Below, piece by piece: positions 1 through 5,608 of a stretch of DNA of 37,015 bases. Each line of letters opens with the position of its first letter. The stretch's first letter is position 1. A program made the position numbers and the translations under genes. The DNA is taken from positions 1-37,015 of IMG/VR virus record IMGVR_UViG_3300030107_003286; one strand, 5' to 3'. The notes below the pieces were generated by a model. The model searched no databases. It was given only the letters and a program-made list of their open reading frames with translations, and was not told the origin of the DNA. Source of the DNA: a virus.

Positions 1-277
1 CGTTCCTTACATCTAGCTCAAGTATGTTCTCTATGTTTTTATATCCGTGGATAGGACTGCCGTGACACTTCTTACCCATCGTCTCAGCAATCATAGTGTA
101 GGGCATTCCAGACTTTCTTAGTATCCAGTATGCTGTCTGTCTTGCTACCCCAACCCTACCTGCTTTTGTGTCTCCCAGTATGTCATAGTCGTTAACCCCG
201 TAAGCAAAGCTTGCGGCGACGACAGCCATCTTGGTGTAGGTTCTGTCCTCCTCTGTTATTTTTCTTTTCCTTTTCAT
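1..277 (-). CDS. DnaA domain IV-like DNA-binding protein (main part; continues across the window ends)
   Basis: The start is ATG at 277 with AAAGGAAAT just upstream; the frame runs off the left edge. The visible 92 residues resemble the C-terminal DNA-binding domain of DnaA: VARQTAYWILRKSG (residues 44-57) matches the conserved helix containing ARQ, and GKKCHGSPIHGYKNIE (68-83) matches the DnaA signature that in bacteria reads roughly GRDHTTVLHAxxKI. There is no AAA+ ATPase region. The frame continues at the right edge (36900-37015), giving a protein of about 128-130 aa. In DnaA this domain reads TTATNCACA boxes, and a perfect box lies at 11171. The inferred role is recruiting or competing with host DnaA. 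A dispersed palindrome lies 71 bp upstream. Confidence 0.72.
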   Translation of the reverse strand, partial: MKRKRKITEEDRTYTKMAVVAASFAYGVNDYDILGDTKAGRVGVARQTAYWILRKSGMPYTMIAETMGKKCHGSPIHGYKNIENILELDVRN

Positions 278-299
278 ATTTCCTTTCTGAGATTTAATT

Positions 300-340
300 G
301 TAACCCCCCTCCCCGAACTGCAAACAAGGAGAGGGGTTAC
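300..340 (-). terminator. strong hairpin between minus-strand genes
   Basis: GTAACCCC at the left pairs with GGGGTTAC at the right and the stem continues with CTCC/GGAG, giving about 12 pairs in 13 positions. It follows the stop of the 97-aa gene and precedes the DnaA-like gene. The bases after it on the minus strand (ACAATTAAAT) are AT-rich but not a clean T run, so it may attenuate rather than fully terminate. Confidence 0.5.
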
Positions 341-347
341 TTTCTTT

Positions 348-363
348 AGTACTGTTCAGTACT
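348..363. promoter_or_regulatory. dispersed palindromic operator, site 1
   Basis: AGTACTGTTCAGTACT, perfect in both arms, with flanking TTT/AAA extending the dyad to 22 bp. It lies 71 bp upstream of the DnaA-like start (277), and its right arm supplies the TAG stop of the 97-aa gene. Confidence 0.75.
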
Positions 364-655
364 AAAATGGTGATGCTGCTGGTTGAGCAGCTTCAGCTTC
401 AGTTGGCACACCCTTCTGGATTGCCAAGCTGACACGAGGGGTTCCTTCTTGGTCTTCCTCAATCCAACCAGACAGGAACAGATTGACCTTACCCTCACTG
501 TTTGCGACCTCCTTCAAAGACTCAAGCTCAAGCTCGACAATCTTTCCTTTATGGTCAGGGTCATTGCTACCCTCACGCTTGCGGTCGTTCTTATATAGAT
601 AACCCTTCTTGGCTACCTTACTGTACTTATACTTTGCTTTATTTTCTTCAGGCAT
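362..655 (-). CDS. hypothetical 97-aa protein, possible OB-fold/ssDNA-binding type
   Basis: Basic N-terminus (KAKYKYSKVAKKGYLYKN), then KREGSNDPDHKGKI, then alternating strand-like segments (VNLFLSGWI, TPRVSLAIQKG) and an Ala/Pro tail ending in SPF. The pattern G-L-KN-K...PDHKGKI...LSGWI.ED..G..VSLAI resembles small phage proteins related to DUF736 and may form a small beta-barrel. The aromatic C-terminal end recalls SSB tails, although it lacks the usual acidic residues. It lies directly downstream of the nuclease-core gene in the recombination cluster, which fits an ssDNA-related role, but no function can be assigned from the sequence alone. Confidence 0.6.
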   Translation of the reverse strand: MPEENKAKYKYSKVAKKGYLYKNDRKREGSNDPDHKGKIVELELESLKEVANSEGKVNLFLSGWIEEDQEGTPRVSLAIQKGVPTEAEAAQPAASPF

Positions 656-656
656 A

Positions 657-1253
657 TTACTTTCTCTCTTTTACCTTCTCTCTAATCCAGCCTCCCCATT
701 GCTCCACCGCACTCACGATGGAGAGTAACCGTTCCTTAACGGCGGGTGTGACTGGTTCATTGAGATTGATTGCTTTCATCGCCTCAACTTGTCCGGCGAT
801 GGTATAGCTAAAATGTTTAATGGCTGTGCAATTATCCTTTCTGGCACACCAGCGACAGTAATCACACGGCCACGGCGAGCGGGTGGGGTCGTTAACAGAA
901 TCAACGATGCCGTACACTATACGCTCTGCTTCCTCTAACTCAATATCAAAAGTCTCTACATCCCTATATCTGGAGTAGACCAGATGACACTTGAGTTTCT
1001 TGTCACCAAACTTCTGCATGACACCCAGCGCATACGCAGCCATCTGCTGTTTGTAGTCCCGCTTCATGCCTGTCTTGAGATCAAACAGATGCCCTTTGCA
1101 ATAGGCATCCATACTGCCAAAGCTTATCTCTTCACCGTCACGCATGATGGACACACGCTGCTCGCTGATTAGCTTCTTCCTACCTGCCACTGACAGGATG
1201 TAGGATGCAGCCCAGACAATCTCCTTTGGGTAGCTCTTAATTGTCTTTGACAT
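657..1253 (-). CDS. Cas4/RecB-like PD-(D/E)XK nuclease, C-terminal catalytic part of a split enzyme
   Basis: 198 aa. Catalytic motifs are visible in order: E31 (SEQRVSI), D49 (GSMDAY), D58-x-K60 (FDLKTG) and Q70 (QQMAAYA). A C-terminal cysteine cluster (C130, C133, C136, C142; CDYCRWCARKDNC) matches the iron-sulfur site of Cas4, AddB and DUF2800 nucleases. In those families an N-terminal segment with one more cysteine and a GTxxH motif precedes this region; here it is absent and is found in a separate gene at 3131-3379. The start overlaps the end of the 63-aa gene by 17 nt. The likely role is DNA end processing together with the ERF protein. The nuclease family is clear; whether the two parts assemble is inference. 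Confidence 0.8.
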   Translation of the reverse strand: MSKTIKSYPKEIVWAASYILSVAGRKKLISEQRVSIMRDGEEISFGSMDAYCKGHLFDLKTGMKRDYKQQMAAYALGVMQKFGDKKLKCHLVYSRYRDVETFDIELEEAERIVYGIVDSVNDPTRSPWPCDYCRWCARKDNCTAIKHFSYTIAGQVEAMKAINLNEPVTPAVKERLLSIVSAVEQWGGWIREKVKERK

Positions 1254-1428
1254 TCTTAGCCTTCCAAGCGGTCTGTCGCTTTAGTTCTAGCTGTTCCTTC
1301 AGCCATTCATTGTTTGATCCGCGCACACCTATGATCGCGCTGTCCACTTCGCTACGGCTGGCGTTCTTATCCATAAGGATACGCATCCCAATCTTTTGCC
1401 ATTGCATACTTAATTCTTCTTCTTTCAT
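1237..1428 (-). CDS. hypothetical 63-aa protein
   Basis: MKEEELSMQWQKIGMRILMD... is a charged, probably helical protein with no recognised domain. Its ATG overlaps the TGA of the upstream 27-aa membrane peptide (ATGA), and its 3' end overlaps the start of the nuclease-core gene by 17 nt, so the three are translationally linked. It is one of the genes lying between the two nuclease parts. Confidence 0.65.
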   Translation of the reverse strand: MKEEELSMQWQKIGMRILMDKNASRSEVDSAIIGVRGSNNEWLKEQLELKRQTAWKAKNVKDN

Positions 1429-1508
1429 ACTAGCGTAACAAGTTTAATTATGATTGCCAGAAACCCCAGTGCAACTGCGATAGCTGCGGCTAGTTCAAGT
1501 TTTTTCAT
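1425..1508 (-). CDS. 27-aa single-pass membrane peptide
   Basis: MKKLELAAAIAVALGFLAII then IKLVTLV: a lysine-tipped start followed by one hydrophobic segment that fills almost the whole peptide. A strong Shine-Dalgarno, GGAGGTGGAG, immediately precedes the ATG inside the end of the zinc-ribbon gene. The stop overlaps the next start as ATGA. This tight coupling on both sides supports real translation despite the small size. The function is unknown; a small membrane effector is possible. Confidence 0.6.
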   Translation of the reverse strand: MKKLELAAAIAVALGFLAIIIKLVTLV

Positions 1509-1716
1509 CTCCACCTCCCATTAGGAAATCCTTTACGTTACTGCTTAACGGTGGGCGTTTCCCTGTGTCTCTATAGTATGTGCATCTCTTGCAGATCAGT
1601 GACTCAATCCACTTGTCAGGGTTAATTCCCATCTCCCTACAAGCTTTGTCGTCCTCTTCATTAACGGGGATTTTCATTACTGCCCCGCATCGTTTGCAGT
1701 TTGTTTCGTAAACCAT
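1495..1716 (-). CDS. small zinc-ribbon protein
   Basis: 73 aa with two CxxC pairs, CKRC near residue 7 and CKRC near residue 42, spaced as in a zinc ribbon. The C-terminus is polar with a GGG segment. It overlaps the upstream nuclease gene by 40 nt and the downstream membrane peptide by 14 nt. Such phage zinc ribbons commonly bind nucleic acid or protein partners, but nothing here identifies the partner. Confidence 0.65.
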   Translation of the reverse strand: MVYETNCKRCGAVMKIPVNEEDDKACREMGINPDKWIESLICKRCTYYRDTGKRPPLSSNVKDFLMGGGDEKT

Positions 1717-2195
1717 TTGTGTTCCTTTGCTTTGTCCATAGGGATGAATGCGTTATCTCCAACTGCCTCACCCCCGTTAACAGTTGCCCTGTACTTAGTC
1801 CTCCTTACATCGAAGTCCACTAGGAACTTCCCTTTATCGTCAGTTAGTCTGATGGTTAGTATGATCTTATCAGGGACAAGATAAACCATCACAACAAACG
1901 GACAGCATATAAGCTGACTTATCCTTTGTCCTTTCAATATCTTCTGATGAGATATGAGAAGCTCGTTACCGTAGTCGCACACCAGTTGTTCCTGCGTCAC
2001 GTTCCTAGTCTTAACCTCCACAGCACAGTCAACCCATTGGTTTTTGTGCAGGTAAAAGAAGCCATCAATGGCAGCAGGTTTACGCTTATCAGTCTCAAGA
2101 AACTTGTAGTCAGGGTAGAGCTTGCAGAATGCTGATATGCACTCGTGCTCATTCCTTAAAGCTTCCTGACCTTTAGGTGTGTTAATATCCAGCAT
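1677..2195 (-). CDS. PD-(D/E)XK nuclease-like protein
   Basis: 172 aa. An N-terminal EHE segment, then KPAAIDGFFYLHK with D44, then AVEVKTR with E60-x-K62, form a PD-(D/E)XK core. The rest is beta-rich. It resembles a phage protein type that starts MLDINT..G..AL..E and carries this D...ExK core; I know of no proven substrate. The start overlaps the upstream stop as TAATG. It lies between the two parts of the Cas4-like enzyme, so a mobile endonuclease origin is possible, but it may simply be an ordinary accessory nuclease. Confidence 0.68.
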   Translation of the reverse strand: MLDINTPKGQEALRNEHECISAFCKLYPDYKFLETDKRKPAAIDGFFYLHKNQWVDCAVEVKTRNVTQEQLVCDYGNELLISHQKILKGQRISQLICCPFVVMVYLVPDKIILTIRLTDDKGKFLVDFDVRRTKYRATVNGGEAVGDNAFIPMDKAKEHKWFTKQTANDAGQ

Positions 2196-2464
2196 TATCT
2201 CTTGGCTAGTGATTCGTAGTATTCAAGTCTGCTTTTAAGCTTCTCAATCTCCTCGTCCTTCTCGTCTAGCTGATGGGCAAGACTGCGTAGGTAAAAGATT
2301 GCATCAGTTAGTTCCTCTCCTAAAGCCCCTATTAAATCGGGGTGGTTGTCGAGATTATCTGTAACCTCTTTCCTTGCCTGACCATCGTTATATTTTGGAG
2401 GGGCAACCTGATTAAACCATTTAATTGCCTCGTCCCTTATTTGATCTGGTGTTCTTTCTTGCAT
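2195..2464 (-). CDS. small MazG/dNTP diphosphohydrolase-like helical protein (tentative)
   Basis: 89 aa. The segment PPKYNDGQARKEVTDNL followed by LIGALGEELTDAIFYLRSL resembles phage MazG-like or dATP/dGTP diphosphohydrolase-type proteins, which share a KYxxGQxE lead and an EExxDAxxYL helix. The C-terminus (LDEKDEEIEKLKSRLEYYESL) is a coiled coil. A full set of metal-binding acidic residues cannot be confirmed. The start overlaps the upstream 228-aa gene by 28 nt; the stop overlaps the next start. If the assignment is right, it acts on nucleotide pools. Confidence 0.45.
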   Translation of the reverse strand: MQERTPDQIRDEAIKWFNQVAPPKYNDGQARKEVTDNLDNHPDLIGALGEELTDAIFYLRSLAHQLDEKDEEIEKLKSRLEYYESLAKR

Positions 2465-3123
2465 TCGTTGTCTCCTTGTTTAGTAATAAACTCATGCACC
2501 CTTCCGGTTTTTATAAGCACATCTACTGCATCATACATCCTATGACACCATTCCCAAGCGTCTGCGATATCCTGTCTTGTCATTGCTGTACTCAGCATCT
2601 CTTCGTACTTCTTGTTAATGAGTGCCTTTGTCTCTGTAACAAGCTTTGGCTCAGGAACTGCCTCGATAACTGGAGGACAGTAAAACGATACAGGCTCAAG
2701 CCTTTTCGTTGGAACTCTTGGAGGTGAGGGTGAGTCGGCGGGCCATACTGGCGATGCACTGAAGGTTGCGTACTTAGCCACGGCTGACTTAATTGTATTC
2801 AAATCAAACCATCTGCCGTCAAGAGGACGCAGACGCTTTCTCCGGAAAGGTTTTCGTCGGAGAGCTTTAACTGGCAACGCTGCATTTCTCTCCTCGGACT
2901 CCCTCCTTAACTGAATGTTGATTTGCGGGGAATCGTGCTTTACTTCACTCTCATTGCGAAGAGGGTAGTACTTGTAGGTTTTATGAAACCAAACTCCAGT
3001 TATCTTAGCCTCCTTTAGTGTACCTGCCCACTCATCCTCATTAAAGAAAGCTCTCACCCAATGAGAGTTGACTCTCTCAAAGTGGGATCGTTTCATAAAT
3101 GTGTGGCTGTCTATGTCGTACAC
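2437..3123 (-). CDS. hypothetical 228-aa protein
   Basis: The start is GTG at 3123, preceded by AAAGGAGAG about 12 nt upstream (this SD overlaps the end of the preceding gene); ATG at 3096 is an alternative. A middle section is very basic (RRKPFRRKRLR) and is followed by DGRWFDLNTIKSAVAKYATFS, then a proline-rich linker and a helical C-terminus. No family was recognised. It is the first gene after the N-terminal nuclease fragment, so it sits where an insertion would begin. The basic patch suggests nucleic-acid contact, which is only a guess. Confidence 0.55.
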   Translation of the reverse strand: MYDIDSHTFMKRSHFERVNSHWVRAFFNEDEWAGTLKEAKITGVWFHKTYKYYPLRNESEVKHDSPQINIQLRRESEERNAALPVKALRRKPFRRKRLRPLDGRWFDLNTIKSAVAKYATFSASPVWPADSPSPPRVPTKRLEPVSFYCPPVIEAVPEPKLVTETKALINKKYEEMLSTAMTRQDIADAWEWCHRMYDAVDVLIKTGRVHEFITKQGDNECKKEHQIK

Positions 3124-3130
3124 TTTTATT

Positions 3131-3379
3131 TTACTCTCCTTTCTTTTTTAGCTCCTTTACTAATTCAGTACTGCACAGTATTTCCTCCAGCTTTTCGTGG
3201 AGTTCCGTCCCTCTTATCGCTGCCCTACCAACAGTGTCCGATGACTTATAGCACGGACACTTGGCGAATGCTGGCAACGATGAGGGAGGGAAGTCTGGGT
3301 GGTGTGCCCTTTCGCTATGGTTGATCTCAGTGGTCACTGTACCATACTTTAGAGCCATCGTCGTCTCGTTCAAACTCAT
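3131..3379 (-). CDS. N-terminal part of a split Cas4/RecB-like nuclease
   Basis: 82 aa from ATG 3379, chosen for the GAGGG upstream; ATG 3358 is possible. HHPDFPPSSLPAFAKCPCY gives the single N-terminal iron-sulfur cysteine (C41), and AAIRGTELHEKLEEIL gives the GTxxH motif I, as at the start of DUF2800 and Cas4-type nucleases. The protein then stops, whereas in the usual single-chain enzyme a linker and the D/DxK core follow. That core is at 657-1253. It overlaps the 91-aa gene upstream, and a dispersed palindrome lies in its last codons. Confidence 0.65.
   Translation of the reverse strand: MSLNETTMALKYGTVTTEINHSERAHHPDFPPSSLPAFAKCPCYKSSDTVGRAAIRGTELHEKLEEILCSTELVKELKKKGE
3167..3182. promoter_or_regulatory. 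dispersed palindromic operator, site 2
   Basis: AGTACTGCACAGTATT; exact 10-base core with one outer-arm mismatch. It lies inside the 3' end of the N-terminal nuclease gene and 44 bp upstream of the GTG at 3123. Confidence 0.65.
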
Positions 3380-3602
3380 CAACAACCCTCGTCACCAGAC
3401 GGCTCATTAGGCTACGGGCGTTCTCCTCCCAAACCCCAAACCCCTGCTTATCCCGCAATGGCTTGAAGTATTTATACATAACCCTCTCCAAGAACAGGCG
3501 TTCATCCCAGCCTTTGGCTTTCAGTTTTTCAAACGTCTCATCCACAAGTTCGTCCTGTGGACAGACTACCACGTATTTGTATTTGTATTTGTGTTTAGTC
3601 AT
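3327..3602 (-). CDS. hypothetical 91-aa protein
   Basis: MTKHKYKYKYVVVCPQDELVDETFEKLKAKGWDERLF... mixes a short beta-like start with helical segments and an acidic end. No family was recognised. It overlaps the following nuclease fragment by about 50 nt and is preceded by a 109-bp noncoding stretch with a long-range inverted repeat, so it may begin a transcription or translation unit. Confidence 0.6.
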   Translation of the reverse strand: MTKHKYKYKYVVVCPQDELVDETFEKLKAKGWDERLFLERVMYKYFKPLRDKQGFGVWEENARSLMSRLVTRVVDEFERDDDGSKVWYSDH

Positions 3603-3616
3603 AATATTAAATTGGT

Positions 3617-3706
3617 AAGGGTGAGCGGGTCACGGCGTAGGCAATAGGCATAATTGTGAAAAACACCCTGACACTATATCAGATACCATCGCTACCACTC
3701 ACCCTT
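3617..3706. repeat. long-range inverted repeat in a 109-bp intergenic gap
   Basis: AAGGGTGAGCGG at 3617-3628 is matched, with one mismatch, by the reverse complement of the segment ending at 3706 (CCACTCACCCTT). The arms lie about 70 nt apart, in the gap between the ERF gene and the 91-aa gene. It could fold into one large stem in the transcript. Confidence 0.45.
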
Positions 3707-3711
3707 GTTAA

Positions 3712-4290
3712 TCATTTCAAGAAGTCAGCGTTAGCTTCAACCGCTTCGTCTCTCGACTTAGGGGTAGGCTTCTTGTAATTAGTTTTGTTCTCTGTCTTCT
3801 TGTTTTTAGAAGCTTTAAATGAGTCGTCGTTCATTAGGGTTTTCCCAACGGCAAGACTACCATCATCATCAACCTCATCAGATGCTATACATAGCGCACC
3901 CTCAAGCAGTATCCTCATCGCGTAAGTGTGGGCAGACTTTCTTGTTTGCATATTGTCCGTTACAACAATCGGGCAAATACTTTCCAAGCATTGATCTCCC
4001 AGTATGAGCTTCAACTTTAGGAAGTCTTGACGAGGGTAATGAGTCTTACTCACCACTTCACCTGTTTCCTTGTCTATGGTTCCCTCTGTCCTTTCGGGCA
4101 TGAAGTCCAGCTTGAAGTTAACCAGCACCCCTTCTTCGTTTAATGCTGTACGGCAGGAGTCTATATAGTCCTTAGCCATCGCATAAGTGTTACCGTAGTG
4201 AGGGTTAAACCCTGAGCACGGTGCTGTTGTGAATTTCAACTGTGCTCTGGCGAGCACGGTTCCGATATGTTCTTTTTCTTTATTTGGCAT
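3712..4290 (-). CDS. erf: ERF-family single-strand annealing protein
   Basis: 192 aa. The N-terminal half contains ARAQLKF, NPHYGNTYAMAKDYID and CRTALNEEGVLV, the order seen in ERF recombinases. SAHTYAMRILLEGALCIA then SDEVDDDG (residues 119-144) is the hallmark that reads roughly G.A.TYA.RY.L....A.DEDDDG in the family. The C-terminus is a lysine-rich tail. ERF proteins anneal complementary single strands, supporting phage recombination and genome circularisation. The start lies 55 nt inside the preceding resolvase-like gene, which with the split nuclease forms a recombination cluster. Confidence 0.85.
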   Translation of the reverse strand: MPNKEKEHIGTVLARAQLKFTTAPCSGFNPHYGNTYAMAKDYIDSCRTALNEEGVLVNFKLDFMPERTEGTIDKETGEVVSKTHYPRQDFLKLKLILGDQCLESICPIVVTDNMQTRKSAHTYAMRILLEGALCIASDEVDDDGSLAVGKTLMNDDSFKASKNKKTENKTNYKKPTPKSRDEAVEANADFLK

Positions 4291-4607
4291 TGTTCTATTA
4301 GTTTAAAGTACGCTTCGGCTGTCATTGATACGACCCACTCCTTCAGTTTTCCTCCGGTTCGGTAGCTTGCTACAACGGGTAGCTTATCACCACAATCCCC
4401 TTTGGCTTGTATGAGTGCAGCCTCTATGTTTGGCCTTTGCGTATATTTTACTTCAAAGTGTAGGTGGGGCAGGTCTTCGCAGATAACGTCCGGTGCAGAT
4501 TCATCTCCACTAAACTGTTGTCCTCTCCTAGAGTTGGGGTAGCCAGCAGACTTTAGCTGGTCTCTCCACAATCTCTCCCCACGTTTTCCTTTCTCTCTAC
4601 TGTTCAT
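4236..4607 (-). CDS. PD-(D/E)XK endonuclease, Holliday-junction-resolvase-like
   Basis: 123 aa. The core is E11 (GKRGERLWRDQL), D40 (SAPDVIC), E52-x-K54 (HFEVKYT) and Q67 (LIQAKGD), the arrangement of Hjc/VRR-type resolvases and related phage nucleases. The RRGQQFSGDESAPD segment is also typical. It lies directly upstream of and overlaps the ERF gene, so resolution of recombination intermediates is the likely role; general structure-specific nuclease activity is the alternative. The start ATG at 4607 follows the structured intergenic element. Confidence 0.75.
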   Translation of the reverse strand: MNSREKGKRGERLWRDQLKSAGYPNSRRGQQFSGDESAPDVICEDLPHLHFEVKYTQRPNIEAALIQAKGDCGDKLPVVASYRTGGKLKEWVVSMTAEAYFKLIEQCQIKKKNISEPCSPEHS

Positions 4608-4619
4608 TGGTATTTAATA

Positions 4620-4681
4620 GGAGGGTCACACCGCCAAAGGAGGTCGGGCTTGGATGCCCTGAAAAAGCGGTGCTCCCCTCC
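4620..4681 (-). ncRNA. structured intergenic RNA element with anti-Shine-Dalgarno-like segment (candidate)
   Basis: In the minus-strand transcript GGAGGG pairs with CCCUCC and CACCGC with GCGGUG. The two helices are separated by a small GAG/UGA internal loop that could form sheared G-A pairs. Inside is a hairpin GGGC-AUCCAA-GCCC followed by an unpaired GACCUCCUUUG, which matches the anti-Shine-Dalgarno tail of 16S rRNA. It fills the gap between the RHH gene and the resolvase gene. It could be a leader regulating the recombination genes or a small RNA. Confidence 0.45.
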
Positions 4682-4685
4682 AAAG

Positions 4686-4877
4686 TTATTCTGTATATTC
4701 TCCGACCTTAGCCATATCAATTAACATCTCAACGATGTCCCTCCTCGACCTTCCGGTTTCTCTGACCAGCATCGCCAGCTTGGCGTGATGCTGTGGAGTA
4801 ACTCTAACGTGTAAGCTAGATCGTTCGTCCTCTTGTTTAATCTTGGGCACTGATACTATGTTAGTTTCTTCACTCAT
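4686..4877 (-). CDS. ribbon-helix-helix (CopG/Arc-type) transcription regulator
   Basis: 63 aa. The segment SSLHVRVTPQHHAKLAMLVR (residues 20-39) is the beta strand plus helix A of an RHH fold, followed by ETGRSRRDIVEMLIDMA (40-56) as turn and helix B. The N-terminal 19 residues are a polar arm. RHH dimers insert a two-stranded sheet into the major groove and bind short palindromic operators. A palindrome of the dispersed family lies 53 bp upstream of its own ATG, as expected for autoregulation. It is the only obvious small repressor-like protein here and the leading candidate to read those sites, but this is inferred. Confidence 0.8.
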   Translation of the reverse strand: MSEETNIVSVPKIKQEDERSSLHVRVTPQHHAKLAMLVRETGRSRRDIVEMLIDMAKVGEYTE

Positions 4878-4929
4878 ATTGTGTCCCTATTGTGGCACAT
4901 TCTTTGGTTCATGTAAAGGTTTATTTTCG

Positions 4930-4945
4930 GGTACTGTACAGTATT
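4930..4945. promoter_or_regulatory. dispersed palindromic operator, site 3 (RHH gene upstream region)
   Basis: GGTACTGTACAGTATT with exact core; intergenic, 53 bp upstream of the RHH start and downstream of a strong terminator. This is the position expected of an autoregulatory operator. Confidence 0.7.
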
Positions 4946-4991
4946 GGGGGTACTTGTTCCTATACCTACATTCCCTTTAAAGTTAAAAGTA

Positions 4992-5031
4992 AAACGGGGC
5001 TGGCAAGAAAGGACAAGAGCCAGCCCCGTTT
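4992..5031 (-). terminator. rho-independent terminator
   Basis: AAACGGGGCTGGC and GCCAGCCCCGTTT form a perfect 13-bp stem with a 14-nt loop. On the minus strand the stem is followed by TTTTACTTTTAA, a reasonable U-rich tract. It ends the transcript of the genes upstream (5062-10755 direction) and isolates the RHH gene. Confidence 0.8.
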
Positions 5032-5061
5032 GGTTTAGCAGCGCAGAAAGGACGTGATGCG

Positions 5062-5304
5062 CTACTGGTTTTCTGACAGTTCCTCCCACGCATCCATCAT
5101 TGCTTCGGCAATTCTCAATGCTTTTTGGGGATCGCTGCATCCTTCCTTTAAGGTCTGCAATCCGCAACCAATCATTGCTTGTCCCATTCTTTTTTGGCTG
5201 CATCCTCTTACCTCGCTAACCTCAGTTAGATTCTTTAAGTCCTCGCAAAAGTCTTTTGCGGCTTGCTCTTCGTCTGAGATGTTGTTCACGATATGTACTG
5301 ACAC
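5062..5304 (-). CDS. hypothetical helical protein (80 aa)
   Basis: The start is GTG at 5304 with AAAGG about 8 nt upstream (SVHIVNNISDEEQAAKDF...); an open frame extends upstream to 5400. The sequence is a plausible acidic helical protein, with CGLQTLKEGCSDPQKALRIAEAM in the middle. It overlaps the preceding gene by 83 nt in another frame. A small hairpin (AGCGCA/TGCGCT, 5040-5063) surrounds the stop codon and the strong terminator follows. No family recognised. Confidence 0.55.
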   Translation of the reverse strand: MSVHIVNNISDEEQAAKDFCEDLKNLTEVSEVRGCSQKRMGQAMIGCGLQTLKEGCSDPQKALRIAEAMMDAWEELSENQ

Positions 5305-5608
5305 GTATATGACCTTTCCTTGTTGCGGTAAACTTAACTTCCTTCCCTCCATCAGTAGTATATTCGACGACCTTCCTTGCTGTCGATTCACATAATGCAC
5401 CGGAGTCTGTTACGTCTATCACTTTATATGTGCCTGAGTCCAGTTCAACTTCTTCACCAACCTTTCTCATTACGCTGCCATCGGGTAGTACTTCTGGTAT
5501 GGTTTCCCATATCTCAAAGTCTCCGTACTTGTAGCGCATAATCTGTAACTGTCCACGCTTCTCCCTGAAACCCTCACGGTAAGGGCTTTGGTACTGTCCG
5601 GTACTCAT
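5222..5608 (-). CDS. hypothetical 128-aa protein
   Basis: The body (MRYKYGDFEIWETIPEVLPDG, VGEEVELDSGTYKVIDVTDSG) looks like a small beta-rich protein. The last 30 or so residues (HLRRRASRKRLLRGLKESN) are unusually arginine-rich and overlap the next gene, so the tail may be only tolerated, or a frameshift may lie near 5300. ATG 5608 overlaps the previous TGA as ATGA. A palindrome of the dispersed family covers the first codons (MSTGQY). Confidence 0.55.
   Translation of the reverse strand: MSTGQYQSPYREGFREKRGQLQIMRYKYGDFEIWETIPEVLPDGSVMRKVGEEVELDSGTYKVIDVTDSGALCESTARKVVEYTTDGGKEVKFTATRKGHIRVSTYREQHLRRRASRKRLLRGLKESN
5590..5605. promoter_or_regulatory. dispersed palindromic operator, site 4 (one core mismatch)
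   Basis: GGTACTGTCCGGTACT differs from the core at one position. It directly follows the start codon of the 128-aa gene, so a bound protein could block both transcription and access to that start. Confidence 0.5.
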
